A stretch of DNA of 33,941 nt from Caldilineales bacterium (lineage in GTDB: Bacteria; Chloroflexota; Anaerolineae; J102): assembly GCA_026417535.1 (NCBI GenBank), contig JAOADB010000007.1, positions 1 to 33,941 of the forward strand, read 5' to 3'. This document shows, piece by piece, positions 9,202-18,817 of this stretch. Every line of letters begins with the position of its first letter. The first letter of the stretch is position 1. A program made the position numbers and the translations under genes. A model generated the notes under the pieces. The model searched no databases. It worked only from the letters and a program-made list of their open reading frames with translations, and was not told where the DNA came from.

Positions 9202-9229
9202 CCGAACTCCCTCATGAGGCTGATGGAAG

Positions 9230-9257
9230 GGACGAAAGACAAGGGACGGAGGACGAA
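9230..9257 (+). repeat. Period-7 intergenic array (ggacgaa-agacaag-ggacgga-ggacgaa)
   Basis: Four consecutive 7-mers between two minus-strand isoprenoid genes. Confidence 0.75.
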
Positions 9258-9339
9258 GAAAACATCGTCTTGCGTTCTCGCTCTCGATGGTTGGTCGCCG
9301 ACGCAGACGGAGGATCCATCCGGACGAGGCAGACTCCGA

Positions 9340-10401
9340 TCACCATTCGAACTCCGGAAGCGAATGGGGGCCGATCAGGCGCCCCGGTTCGGCCAGCGCC
9401 TTCAGGTCGGCGGCGCCGGCCACGAACATGGCCACGCGTAGCTCGGCCACCGTGGCCTCGATCTCCTCGCTCACGGCCTCGACCCCACGGGCCGCAGCCT
9501 TGAGAAACGGTCCGGCCATCCCACCCAGGGTCGCGCCCAAGGCCAGACATTTGGCCAGGTCAATACCCCCGCGCAGCCCACCGCTGGCAAAGAGCATCAT
9601 ATCGGGCAGGGTTTGGCGCACGAGCCGGAGGGAAAGGGCCGTGGGCAGCCCCCAATCGGCAAAGGCGCGGGCCAAACGCCGCAAACGCTCGCTGCCGGCG
9701 CGGTGGTATTCGACTTCGGTCCACGAAGTCCCACCAGCGCCGGCCACGTCAATGGCGGCCACGCCGGCATTGGCCAGGAGCCGGGCCGTTTGCGGCGAGA
9801 TACCCCAGCCGACCTCCTTGGCGACAACGGGCACCGGCAGCTGCCGACACACGGCTTCGATCTTGGCGGCCAGACCGGCCCAGTTCCAGTCGCCATCGGC
9901 CTGGACGGCCTCTTGCAGGGGGTTGAGATGGAGGATGAGGGCATCGGCCTCGACCATCTCGACGGCGCGGCGGCAGTGGTCCACCGTGTAGCCCTTGTTG
10001 AGCTGAACCGCACCCAAGTTGGCGAAGAGCAGGATGTGCGGCGCCACCTTGCGCACTTGAAAGGTGGCGGCAAATTCGGGTTCCTCGAGCGCAGCCCGTT
10101 GCGACCCCAACCCCATGGCGATGCCGGCAGCTTCGGCGGCCTCGGCCAGATGGAAGTTGATGCGTCCGGCCTCGGGCGTTCCCCCTGTCATCGAGGAGAT
10201 GAGCAGGGGCGCCCGCAGGGTCTTGCCGAAAACCGTGACGGTGGTGTCAACGGTGGTCAGATCGAGCTCGGGCAGACCCTGGTGCAGAAAACGGTAGTGT
10301 TCGAGTCCCGTCGTCAGATTGGGAAAGCCGACGTTCTCTTCGAGATTGATGCGGATGTGGTCGGCCTTGCGGCCGGCATGGCGTCCGGTCATGGTGCTCA
10401 T
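9340..10401 (-). CDS. fni: Type 2 isopentenyl-diphosphate delta-isomerase
   Basis: [54 protein letters not shown]. Confidence 0.94.
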   Translation of the reverse strand: MSTMTGRHAGRKADHIRINLEENVGFPNLTTGLEHYRFLHQGLPELDLTTVDTTVTVFGKTLRAPLLISSMTGGTPEAGRINFHLAEAAEAAGIAMGLGSQRAALEEPEFAATFQVRKVAPHILLFANLGAVQLNKGYTVDHCRRAVEMVEADALILHLNPLQEAVQADGDWNWAGLAAKIEAVCRQLPVPVVAKEVGWGISPQTARLLANAGVAAIDVAGAGGTSWTEVEYHRAGSERLRRLARAFADWGLPTALSLRLVRQTLPDMMLFASGGLRGGIDLAKCLALGATLGGMAGPFLKAAARGVEAVSEEIEATVAELRVAMFVAGAADLKALAEPGRLIGPHSLPEFEW

Positions 10402-10572
10402 TCCGAAAGGGAGTGTAGCCGCAGCCCGCGCGGCCTGTCAAACCGGACTGCCTGCACATACCACCCACCCGATGGGAACCCATCCGGCTACGGGAGGGAA
10501 GCCCTTTTGAGGACCGTTGCCGGGTCTACAAGCCGTTCGATTCGCAGCCCGACCCTGAACGGTCAAGCCAAC

Positions 10573-11472
10573 TCAACCGGGTTCGGCGCCGTCGGGGAGA
10601 AACGCGTACAGCTCCTCCGGGCGGCTCACATCGAGAGCCGGGTCGAGCAGCTCGCTCAGTTCATCGGCCGAGAGACGCTCCAGTCGGACGACCAGCTCCT
10701 CCGGCACCTCGCCAAAGCGATGCCGGAGCACGCCCAAGAGCATCTTCAGCACTTTTTCGCGGCCCTGTTGCAAACCCTGCTCCAGGCCCTGTTGCAAACC
10801 CTGCTCCAGGCCTTCGCTGAAAATCTCCTGATACCAGGGCGATTCACGGAGAACGACCATATCCCACCTCATGATGCGTCGAATGAGTTCGCTTGGAAAG
10901 ACAAAACGGGCAAAAAACGCCAGCAACGTCTCCATCTCCGCCAGGTTCGGGTCGGCGCGCAACAGCTGCAACGCCTGCGCCAAGGCCCCGGCGTCGTTCC
11001 CACCCTGCATGACGGGCACAAACGGCAAAAGCGGCCACAGCGGTTCCTGCAGGATGGGACGGGCATCGAGCTCCCACAGGTTCACCTGATGGAAATCCTG
11101 CCGCGCCACCAGGCCTAGGAACTCGGTCTCGAAGCGGGTCGGGAGCGGTGCGGCACCGGCTCCGGAGAGGATGTTCACCACCACGGGATAGACCGGGAGG
11201 GCATAGCGTTCGCGGGCGAGGGCCGTGTAGGCCGTCAGGCGCCGCGGCATGTCCGGGTCGGGGCGGAGTTGCATTTCGTTGATGACGAGGAAGTCGCCGT
11301 GGAGGGGGCTGTGGGCCCGCAGGAGGATGTCGGTTTCGCGGCTGACCCATTGGAAGTCGGCGGTGAGGAGGGCGAGGGCTTCGACGGTGTCGTCGCGAAG
11401 GAGCCAACGGAGCCAGGCCGTCGGGGCCAAGCTGATGAGTCGTTTACTGCCGATGTCGGCGCCGCGGGCCAT
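10573..11472 (-). CDS. Rpn/PD-(D/E)XK-type transposase-like nuclease family protein (DUF4351-like C-terminus)
   Basis: GDFLVINEMQLRPDPDMPRRLTAYTALARERY (D...ExQ), EGLEQGLQQGLEQGLQQGREK linker, C-terminal L.RRFG...LS..L..L. Confidence 0.7.
   Translation of the reverse strand: MARGADIGSKRLISLAPTAWLRWLLRDDTVEALALLTADFQWVSRETDILLRAHSPLHGDFLVINEMQLRPDPDMPRRLTAYTALARERYALPVYPVVVNILSGAGAAPLPTRFETEFLGLVARQDFHQVNLWELDARPILQEPLWPLLPFVPVMQGGNDAGALAQALQLLRADPNLAEMETLLAFFARFVFPSELIRRIMRWDMVVLRESPWYQEIFSEGLEQGLQQGLEQGLQQGREKVLKMLLGVLRHRFGEVPEELVVRLERLSADELSELLDPALDVSRPEELYAFLPDGAEPG
10761..10808 (-). repeat. Exact 24-nt tandem duplication within the nuclease-like CDS
   Basis: ggccctgttgcaaaccctgctcca x2, encoding the (GLEQGLQQ)2 linker. 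Confidence 0.9.
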
Positions 11473-11596
11473 GGCTGACCTCCTGGGGTGAGGGGCTCGT
11501 GCGGATGGGCCGCCGGGTTGGGAGCGGATACAGGCATTATAGCACGGCTTGCGGCGATCCGGCTATGACCGCCTTACGCCGGTCGCCGTTTCCTTT

Positions 11597-11626
11597 TTGA
11601 CACACCCTTCGGTCGGCTCCTATAAT
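11597..11626 (+). promoter_or_regulatory. Sigma-70-type promoter for secDF
   Basis: TTGACA-N18-TATAAT, ~80 bp upstream of secD ATG. Confidence 0.75.
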
Positions 11627-11703
11627 CAGCCGGCTTGTAACGTTTTTTCCATCACGGTGGCCTTGGGCCGCCTTTTTTCTGTTTTTGACCGGCTCCTTTG
11701 CCC

Positions 11704-13053
11704 ATGACTTCACGTACCCTGATCGCTCTCGTTTTTATCTTGCTTCTGGCGGGCCTGGCGACCTTTCTGGCCCTGCCCGTGGCCAAACCGGCCTGGTTCG
11801 TGCGCATCGTGGCGCCCCATCAGCCCGATGACGTCACGCTGGACCTCAAACTGGGCCTCGACCTGCAAGGCGGCACCCAGGTCGTCCTTCAGGCCAAACC
11901 CCATGCCGGCGGCCAGGCCACAACCGATGATATGAACACGGCCCGCACCATCATCGAACGTCGCGTCAACGGCCTGGGCGTGGCCGAACCCGAGGTCCAA
12001 GTCAGCGGCGACCGGATCATCGTTGCCTTGCCTGGCATTCGCAACCCGGATGCCGCCATCGCCACCCTCGCTAGCACCGGCCAACTCGAGTTCGTGGACA
12101 TGGGCGATAGCCCGGCTCAGGTGGGCACTCGGGTGGTCACCTCGCTCGATGCCACCGATGTGCCCACGGGCACCGTGGTCTATCGCACCGTCGTCACCGG
12201 CGACCAGTTGGAATCAGTGGACGTAAGCCGCGACCCCACCACGCAGGCCATCTTCATCGCCTTCCGTTTCAAACCCGAAGGCGCCCGGCTCTTCCAGGAG
12301 TACACCAGCCAAAACATCGGCAAGTTCCTGGGTATCGTCCTCGATAAGACCGTGCTTTCGGCGCCGGTGGTACGGGCGGCCATCAGCGATAGCGGCATCA
12401 TCGAGGGCGATTTCACCCTGGAAGAGGCGCAAAACCTGGCCGTGCAGATGCGCTACGGCGCCTTGCCCGTGCCGTTGGAGGTAGCGGCGGTACGTACCGT
12501 TGGCCCCCGGTTGGGTCAGGACTCGGTTCGTTCGAGCATCACGGCGGGGACCATCGGCGTCATCATCGTGCTGCTGTTCATGATCACCTACTACCGCGTG
12601 CCGGGTTTTCTGGCCAGTTTGGCCCTGATGCTCTACGCGGCGCTCAACCTGAGCATCTACAAGCTCGTCCCCGTGGTGCTCACCCTGCCCGGCATCGCCG
12701 GTTTTCTCCTCTCGACCGGTATGGCCGTGGATGCCAACATCCTCATTTTCGAGCGCATGAAAGAGGAGCTGCGTGCAGGACGCACCCTGGGCAATGCCGT
12801 GGAAGCCGGCTTTGCCCGCGCCTGGACTTCCATCCTCGATTCCAACCTGTCCACCCTGATCACCTGCGTCATCCTCTACTACTTCGGTTCGAGCTTCGGC
12901 GCTTCCATCGTCCAGGGCTTTGCCGTTACCCTGGGTATCGGCGTGCTCATCTCCATGTTCACCGCCGTGCTGGTCACCCGCACCCTGATGCGCACCCTTG
13001 TCGGCCTGGTCGGTGAACGTCTCCAATCGCGGCCGATACTGCTCGGCGCCTGA
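11704..13053 (+). CDS. secD: Protein translocase subunit SecD
   Basis: DLKLGLDLQGGTQVVLQ, SVRSSITAGTIGVIIVLLFMITYYRVPG, GMAVDANILIFERMKEELRAGR. Confidence 0.97.
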   Translation: MTSRTLIALVFILLLAGLATFLALPVAKPAWFVRIVAPHQPDDVTLDLKLGLDLQGGTQVVLQAKPHAGGQATTDDMNTARTIIERRVNGLGVAEPEVQVSGDRIIVALPGIRNPDAAIATLASTGQLEFVDMGDSPAQVGTRVVTSLDATDVPTGTVVYRTVVTGDQLESVDVSRDPTTQAIFIAFRFKPEGARLFQEYTSQNIGKFLGIVLDKTVLSAPVVRAAISDSGIIEGDFTLEEAQNLAVQMRYGALPVPLEVAAVRTVGPRLGQDSVRSSITAGTIGVIIVLLFMITYYRVPGFLASLALMLYAALNLSIYKLVPVVLTLPGIAGFLLSTGMAVDANILIFERMKEELRAGRTLGNAVEAGFARAWTSILDSNLSTLITCVILYYFGSSFGASIVQGFAVTLGIGVLISMFTAVLVTRTLMRTLVGLVGERLQSRPILLGA

Positions 13054-13075
13054 AAGGCTTGGGGGAAATCTCACC

Positions 13076-14020
13076 ATGAACATCATCCGCTATCGGCGCT
13101 GGTACTATCTGCTTTCGGCCGTGGTCATTCTGCCGGGCCTGATCGCGATGGTCCTCACCCTTATCAGCTTTCGCGCGCCGGTGCGCCTGTCCATCGAGTT
13201 CACCGGCGGCGTTTTGTGGGAGGTACGGTTCACCAAACCCGTGCTCCCCGGCGAGGTCGTCCGTCTGTTCCAAGACAACGGCTTTCCCGATACGAACGTC
13301 AACACCATCGGCGATGAACAAACCCTGGAGATCCGCACCGATGTCATCACGCCCGAGCAGAAACAAAAGCTGCTCGAGGCCATGACGACGGCTTTTGGCG
13401 AAACGCCTGAAGAGGTCCAATACGCCCTTGTCGGCCCTGTAGTCGGCGCCGAAGTCACGCGCACGGCCATCATTGCCGTCTTTTTTGCCTCGCTGGCCAT
13501 TTTGGGCTTCATCATTTGGGCCTTCCGCAACGTCTCCCATCCCTTCCGGTTTGGGCTGTGTGCCATCATCGCCATGCTGCACGATGTGCTTGTCACCGTC
13601 GGTTTTGTCTCCATCATGGGCTGGGTGGCAGGTTGGCAGGCCGATGCCTTGACCCTGACGGCGCTGCTCACGGTCATCGGCTTTTCGGTTCAGGATACCA
13701 TCGTCGTTTTCGACCGCATTCGCGAAAACAGCCGCCGACGACGGGGGGAGGATTTCGATACCATCGTCAATCGCTCCCTGAACGAGACCACCCACCGCTC
13801 GCGGGCCACGCAGATCAACGCCATGTTCGTCATGGTGGCGTTGCTGCTCTTCGGCGGTGTGACCATTCGTCAGTTCATTGCCACCATGCTGGTGGGCCTG
13901 CTGAGCGGCACCTACTCGTCCATTTTCAATGCCACGCCGTTGCTCGTCTCGTGGGACAAGGGCGAGCTGTCGTTTTGGCGGCGCTGGCGGGGCGGCAAGC
14001 AGCGGCCGATGGCGGTCTGA
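13076..14020 (+). CDS. secF: Protein translocase subunit SecF
   Basis: SIEFTGGVLWEVRF, VIGFSVQDTIVVFDRIRENSRR; start moved to ATG 13076 (after a secD-overlapping extension). Confidence 0.97.
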   Translation: MNIIRYRRWYYLLSAVVILPGLIAMVLTLISFRAPVRLSIEFTGGVLWEVRFTKPVLPGEVVRLFQDNGFPDTNVNTIGDEQTLEIRTDVITPEQKQKLLEAMTTAFGETPEEVQYALVGPVVGAEVTRTAIIAVFFASLAILGFIIWAFRNVSHPFRFGLCAIIAMLHDVLVTVGFVSIMGWVAGWQADALTLTALLTVIGFSVQDTIVVFDRIRENSRRRRGEDFDTIVNRSLNETTHRSRATQINAMFVMVALLLFGGVTIRQFIATMLVGLLSGTYSSIFNATPLLVSWDKGELSFWRRWRGGKQRPMAV

Positions 14021-14042
14021 GGACAGGCGAAGGCGTAGGAAG

Positions 14043-14090
14043 AGGACGAAAGACGGAGGACGGACGACGAAAAGCTTCGTCTTTCGTCCT
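14043..14090 (+). repeat. Period-7 array forming an imperfect hairpin (ggacgaa-agacgga-ggacgga-cgacgaa ... ttcgtctttcgtcct)
   Basis: 7-mer periodicity plus inverted right arm; downstream of secF. Confidence 0.75.
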
Positions 14091-14128
14091 CCCTTTTCGC
14101 TACTGGCGGGGATGATCATGCGGCGTGT

Positions 14129-14134
14129 TATAAT
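14129..14134 (+). promoter_or_regulatory. Extended -10 element (TGTTATAAT) upstream of the VCBS/BACON gene
   Basis: TGTTATAAT ~125 bp upstream of ATG 14260; no convincing -35. Confidence 0.4.
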
Positions 14135-14259
14135 GGTTTTTTGCCGCGCCGACCCGGCCGGCAGTGCCGTCACAGGGAACCGGAGGACGCCGCGCGGCGT
14201 CTCCCATCCTGTCCGACGGTTGTTTTTCAATCCATCCCCCAGCAAGGAGTCCATTCGCT

Positions 14260-16581
14260 ATGCACACGGTGTCTCGCCTTCTCCTCGCGTTGCTGGTCTT
14301 GGCCCTCGCCACGACGGGTCTGGGGTCTGCTTCGGTTCCCGCCGTGATGGCCCAGCAAACGTTCCCGGATGACGAGATCGCGTTCATCAACGCCAACAGT
14401 TTCATCCAAATCGTTGACCCCTTTACACCGGCCGGCCGTCTGCCCTTCAACTGGGTTTCGCCCGTAGGCGGCTGGACCGATTTCGTCGTGCTCGACAGCA
14501 ACGGCGACCGTATCCCCGAAATTCTCGCCATCGGCGGCGGTACGGCCCGGCTCTTTGCGCCCTATACGCCTTCCGGCATCACGCCGCCAACCTGGACGAA
14601 TCAGCTACCGGCAGGATTCGTCTATACCCGCGCGACGGCGGGCGACCTCGTCCCCGGCGACGGCGGTCGTGATGAGATCGTCCTCCATCGCACCGATAAC
14701 CGCGGGGGCGGAAGCTACAGCCTGCAGATTTACGATGGCGATAGCGGCGGCACGACCTGGCAGCTCGTGTACGAAGAGTTCTTCGCCGTGCCCTGGATTC
14801 GCATGGAAACCGGCGATTACAACGGCCTGGAGGGCGAGGAGCTGATCCTGGTGCGCAACGGCCTGCCGCCCGACCGCCTCGATCGCCGCATCAAGATCCT
14901 GGCCCGCACCCCGACCGGTGTCTTCCAGACCTTTGCCGAACAGACCTACAACTTCCCCTGGATCGATCTGGCCGTAGGCAACACCCACACCAACAACGGC
15001 AACTTGGCCGAAATTGTCCTCACCCGCGACCAGGTGCTGGGGGTGTTCCCCTCCTATCTCGTGTTTCAGTACGCACCACCCGTGCTCATCGCCGATGCGC
15101 CGACGGGCGAGCGACGATTCTTCCCGCCTTTCTTCGATATCGCCTTGGGCGACACGAACGCCAGCGGTGATGCCGAGGTCTTCCTCATCCGCGACCCTCT
15201 GGAAGGCGGCACGGGCATTTCCCTCATCGGCATCAACCACGGCAGCGACCCCTTCCCGGCCGAGTGGGAAAACGGCGTGCAGCTGGGTCGTAATCTCCAG
15301 GCCGTGGCCATGGGCGATGTGGACGGCGATGGCCGCGCCGAGGTGGTGGTAGCGCAGCCGGGCAGCTATCGCATCTGGCTGGAGCCGGCCAGCAGCCTGA
15401 CGAATTCAACCGGCTGGATCACCGCTTCGTTCCAGTCGCCCATCGTCCTGCGCACGGGCAACTTCGACGCCGACGGCATCAGCTTTGAACCCCCGCGGCT
15501 GGCCGTGGACAAAACGAGCATGACCTTTGGCATGCTACGCGGGGGCGCCAATCCGCCGGCCCAGACCTTCCAGGTGACGAACGCCGGCGGCGGTGGCGCC
15601 ATCGCCTATGAGGTCGCCAAAGAGCGCGGCAGCGCCTGGCTCCAGGTCACGCCCTTTGAAGGCGCCACGCCGACAACTCACACCGTCACCGTTGACGGCG
15701 CCAACCTGCCCCCCGGCACCTATACCGACACCATTATCATCACCGCCGTCACTCAGGGCGTGCAGGATAGCCCCCGTCGCATCGCCGTGACCCTGACGGT
15801 GACGCCCACCGGTCCCGAACTGGGTGTGCAGCCGACCAGCCTGCGCTTCGATTACAATTACGGCGGCGTCATCCCTGCGCCGCAAACCCTGACCATCCGC
15901 AATGTCGGCGACGGTGGTCCGCAGAACTATCGGCTGACGGTGACGACGGCCGACGGCGGCAACTGGCTGCGGACGGACAAAACCTCCGGCCGCACCGATG
16001 ACACGGTTGCCGTCTCCGTCAACCCGACCAACTTGCGACCCGGCGAATACAGCGGCACCATTCGGGTGGATGCCGGCGCCATCCGCGGCAGCCCTGTGAA
16101 CATCCCGGTAACCCTGCGGATCGTGGCCACGGGCATGATCGTGACCCCGACGAGCCTGATTATGGTCGCCGATCCGGCTCTGCCCTCCCCGCGGGCGCTG
16201 ATCAATGTGGACCAAAGCGTACCCGGTCAGGGCGCCATCCACTGGTATGCCTACGCCGTGCTGTCGGGTGACTGGTGGGATATGGCCGATCGCACCGGGA
16301 CATGGGAGGTCAGCCCTGATGGTCGTCGCGTGGTGCTCACCGCTCCTGACGGCGCTGTGACCACGCTCAGCACCGTGCCTTGGGTCATCTTGACGCCCAA
16401 CAACGGTTTCACACCTGGCTCGTTCCAGGTCTCCCTGGACGTGCCCCGAGCGCCGTTGGGCGAGACGCGCGTGACCATCCTCGTGGACGGTGGTCCTGGC
16501 ACGCCCGGCCGTTTCCAGGGTGTAGACGTTCGGATCAACGTCAACAACGGCGGCGCCTGGTTGCCCTTGATCCGCAGGTAA
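14260..16581 (+). CDS. Secreted protein with VCBS/FG-GAP-like repeats and BACON-type domains
   Basis: aaggag RBS, signal peptide MHTVSRLLLALLVLALATTG; DSNGDRIPEILAIGG and GDVDGDGRAEVVVAQ; two LxVxPTSLxFxx..G...P..QTLTIxNxG.GG modules. Confidence 0.8.
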   Translation: MHTVSRLLLALLVLALATTGLGSASVPAVMAQQTFPDDEIAFINANSFIQIVDPFTPAGRLPFNWVSPVGGWTDFVVLDSNGDRIPEILAIGGGTARLFAPYTPSGITPPTWTNQLPAGFVYTRATAGDLVPGDGGRDEIVLHRTDNRGGGSYSLQIYDGDSGGTTWQLVYEEFFAVPWIRMETGDYNGLEGEELILVRNGLPPDRLDRRIKILARTPTGVFQTFAEQTYNFPWIDLAVGNTHTNNGNLAEIVLTRDQVLGVFPSYLVFQYAPPVLIADAPTGERRFFPPFFDIALGDTNASGDAEVFLIRDPLEGGTGISLIGINHGSDPFPAEWENGVQLGRNLQAVAMGDVDGDGRAEVVVAQPGSYRIWLEPASSLTNSTGWITASFQSPIVLRTGNFDADGISFEPPRLAVDKTSMTFGMLRGGANPPAQTFQVTNAGGGGAIAYEVAKERGSAWLQVTPFEGATPTTHTVTVDGANLPPGTYTDTIIITAVTQGVQDSPRRIAVTLTVTPTGPELGVQPTSLRFDYNYGGVIPAPQTLTIRNVGDGGPQNYRLTVTTADGGNWLRTDKTSGRTDDTVAVSVNPTNLRPGEYSGTIRVDAGAIRGSPVNIPVTLRIVATGMIVTPTSLIMVADPALPSPRALINVDQSVPGQGAIHWYAYAVLSGDWWDMADRTGTWEVSPDGRRVVLTAPDGAVTTLSTVPWVILTPNNGFTPGSFQVSLDVPRAPLGETRVTILVDGGPGTPGRFQGVDVRINVNNGGAWLPLIRR

Positions 16582-16603
16582 TCCGCAAGAACTGAGTTCC
16601 CGT

Positions 16604-16662
16604 GACGAAGGACGAAAGACGGCGGACGGAGAGGTTTCGTCTTCCGTCGTTCGTCCTTCGTC
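16604..16662. terminator. Period-7 array forming a 24-bp near-perfect hairpin between convergent genes
   Basis: gacgaaggacgaaagacggcggac (16604-16627) pairs with gtcttccgtcgttcgtccttcgtc (16639-16662), 22/24. Confidence 0.75.
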
Positions 16663-16711
16663 TTGTTCTTTGACCAACTACCGAAACGAACGAATCATCA
16701 CAGACTACCGG

Positions 16712-17485
16712 TTACCCCCGCAACCCCTGCACGATTCGTGGCATAGCCTCGGCCACGTCGGCGTGCAGGACGACATCGGCCAGGTGGTCGTAGGGTGTGG
16801 GGCCGAGGTTGACGATGATGAGACGGGCCCCGCGACGCACCGCCAGCGCCGGCAGGTCGGCCGCGGGCATGACCTCCAGCGAGGAACCAACCACGAGCAT
16901 CAAATCGCAGCGGAGAGCCTCTTCCTGGGCCATCAGGATTTCTTCTTCGGGCAACGGCTCGCCGAAGAGCACCACATCCGGTTTCAAGATGCTGCCGCAG
17001 CGTTGACAGACAGGCAACTCCCCCCGCTCCAGAAACGCCGGCAGATAGCCGTCCATGGCGTCTTGAAAGCGACAGCGCAGACATTGCACGGTGCGCAAAT
17101 GGCCGTGCAACTCGACGACCCGCCGGGAGCCGGCCTTTTGGTGGAGGGCGTCAATATTTTGGGTGATCAGCAGATGGAGCTTGCCCAGCCGTTCCAGTTC
17201 AACCAGCGCGAGATGGGCCGGATTGGGACGGGCCTGTACGATTTTTTGCGCCAGGGGCCGTATCCACTCGTAAAAACGCTGCGGTTTCTCGCGAAAACCC
17301 CAGATCGAGGCGATTTCTAGCGGGTCCCAGTGGCTCCACAAACCTGTGCCGGGAGAGCGAAAATCGGGAATGCCGGATGGGGTCGAAATGCCCGCGCCGG
17401 TAAGCACCACCACCCGATGGGCTTCGCGCAACAGATGGATGGCCGATTCGAGTTGGGAACGGTCGAGACGGGGACGACGTAACAC
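16712..17485 (-). CDS. NAD-dependent protein deacetylase (sirtuin)
   Basis: LTGAGISTPSGIPDFRSPGTGLW, ITQNIDALHQKAG, VELHG, CLRC...CQRC zinc ligands, VVGSSLEVMPA. Confidence 0.96.
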   Translation of the reverse strand: MLRRPRLDRSQLESAIHLLREAHRVVVLTGAGISTPSGIPDFRSPGTGLWSHWDPLEIASIWGFREKPQRFYEWIRPLAQKIVQARPNPAHLALVELERLGKLHLLITQNIDALHQKAGSRRVVELHGHLRTVQCLRCRFQDAMDGYLPAFLERGELPVCQRCGSILKPDVVLFGEPLPEEEILMAQEEALRCDLMLVVGSSLEVMPAADLPALAVRRGARLIIVNLGPTPYDHLADVVLHADVAEAMPRIVQGLRG

Positions 17486-17525
17486 AGAGGCAGATAAACA
17501 GGCGGGCGAGGGAGAGCAGGAGGCT

Positions 17526-17554
17526 TTGACACTCTATTGGGCCTATTGTACACT
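17526..17554 (+). promoter_or_regulatory. Sigma-70-type promoter for the CDP-alcohol phosphatidyltransferase
   Basis: TTGACA-N17-TACACT, just upstream of ATG 17575. Confidence 0.65.
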
Positions 17555-17574
17555 GTTTTACGCTGATCGTCGAA

Positions 17575-18192
17575 ATGACCGACCATTTTCGCAAGACAAA
17601 GGAAATGTCCATGCTCACCGAATGGGGCCGCCGCAACTTCAAAACCTTCTTCGATTCCATCGCCCGGGTGTTGGTGGCGCTCCATATCACCCCCAATGTC
17701 GTTACCTTTCTTGGGTTGTTGGGCACTCTGGTGGTGGCCTACCTGATCGTGGAAGGCCGTCTGTTGGCCGCCGGGTTGCTCTACATCATCGCCGCCGGTT
17801 CCGATGCCATTGACGGCACCCTCGCGCGGCTGTTGGGCGTGCGCAACCGCTTCGGCGCCTTTTGGGATAGCACGCTCGATCGCTTGGGCGAAGCCATCGT
17901 CATCGCCAGCCTGGGCTATTGGGCGGCCCGGCAAGGGGATACGAACGGCGTGCTCATCGCCTTTGCCGCCCTGGTGACCAGTTATCTGGTCAGCTACACA
18001 CGGGCGCGGGCCGAAGGGCTGGGTATGAGCACGAAAGTGGGCATCGGCACCCGGGTCGAGCGGTTTATCATCATGGTCGTGGGCCTTGTCCTCAATCGCC
18101 CCATGATCGCTCTGGCCGTTGTCGCCGTCATGGCTGGTATCACCGTGATCCAACGCATCACCGACATCTGGCTGCAAACGCGGAAAGAATAG
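17575..18192 (+). CDS. CDP-alcohol phosphatidyltransferase family protein
   Basis: DGTLARLLGVRNRFGAFWDSTLD matches DGx2ARx8Gx3Dx3D; multiple TM segments. Alternative starts at 17605/17611. Confidence 0.9.
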   Translation: MTDHFRKTKEMSMLTEWGRRNFKTFFDSIARVLVALHITPNVVTFLGLLGTLVVAYLIVEGRLLAAGLLYIIAAGSDAIDGTLARLLGVRNRFGAFWDSTLDRLGEAIVIASLGYWAARQGDTNGVLIAFAALVTSYLVSYTRARAEGLGMSTKVGIGTRVERFIIMVVGLVLNRPMIALAVVAVMAGITVIQRITDIWLQTRKE

Positions 18193-18220
18193 CCCTTTTT
18201 CTCCTTTTTGCCCGTAGCTG

Positions 18221-18817
18221 TTGGCTTCTGGCCTCGTCTTGACTCTTCAGACAGCGATGTCGTCTTCCCCCGCAGACGAGGTAACACTGGTAGAGCGGGC
18301 CGCCCAAAGCGATCCCGATGCCATTGCTTCCCTCTACGATCGATACGCGCCCAAAATCTACAGCTACATTTATCACCGTCTCAGCGACCCGTTTTTGGCC
18401 GAAGACCTGACCGGTCAGGTCTTTTTACGCATGCTCGAAGCCCTGCGCTCTGAGCGAGGCTGGCACAGCTCGTTTTCCGGGTGGCTGTTTCGCATTGCTC
18501 ATAATCTGATCATTGACCACTATCGCCGGCGCGATCAAGCCGGGTTCGTGGCCATTGACGATGTGTACCCGTTGCCGGCCCATGATACCGATCCCTACCA
18601 AATTGCCGCCGCTCATCTCGATAGCACAGCGCTGCTCGAAGCCATCCATCGCTTGACCGAAGAACAGGCGCAGGTGATCACACTGCGTTTCCTCGAAGGC
18701 TACAGCATCAACGAAGTGGCCACACTCATGGAGAAATCGGAGGGTGCCATCAAGGCGCTCCAGTATCGCGCGGTGAACAATTTGCGCCGCTTGCTGATGG
18801 GGGAGGAACCGCTATGA
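18221..18817 (+). CDS. ECF-type RNA polymerase sigma factor
   Basis: LYDRYAPKIYSYIYHRLSDPFLAEDLTGQVFLRMLEAL (region 2), TEEQAQVITLRFLEGYSINEVATLMEKSEGAIKALQYRAVNNLRRLL (region 4). Confidence 0.93.
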   Translation: MASGLVLTLQTAMSSSPADEVTLVERAAQSDPDAIASLYDRYAPKIYSYIYHRLSDPFLAEDLTGQVFLRMLEALRSERGWHSSFSGWLFRIAHNLIIDHYRRRDQAGFVAIDDVYPLPAHDTDPYQIAAAHLDSTALLEAIHRLTEEQAQVITLRFLEGYSINEVATLMEKSEGAIKALQYRAVNNLRRLLMGEEPL

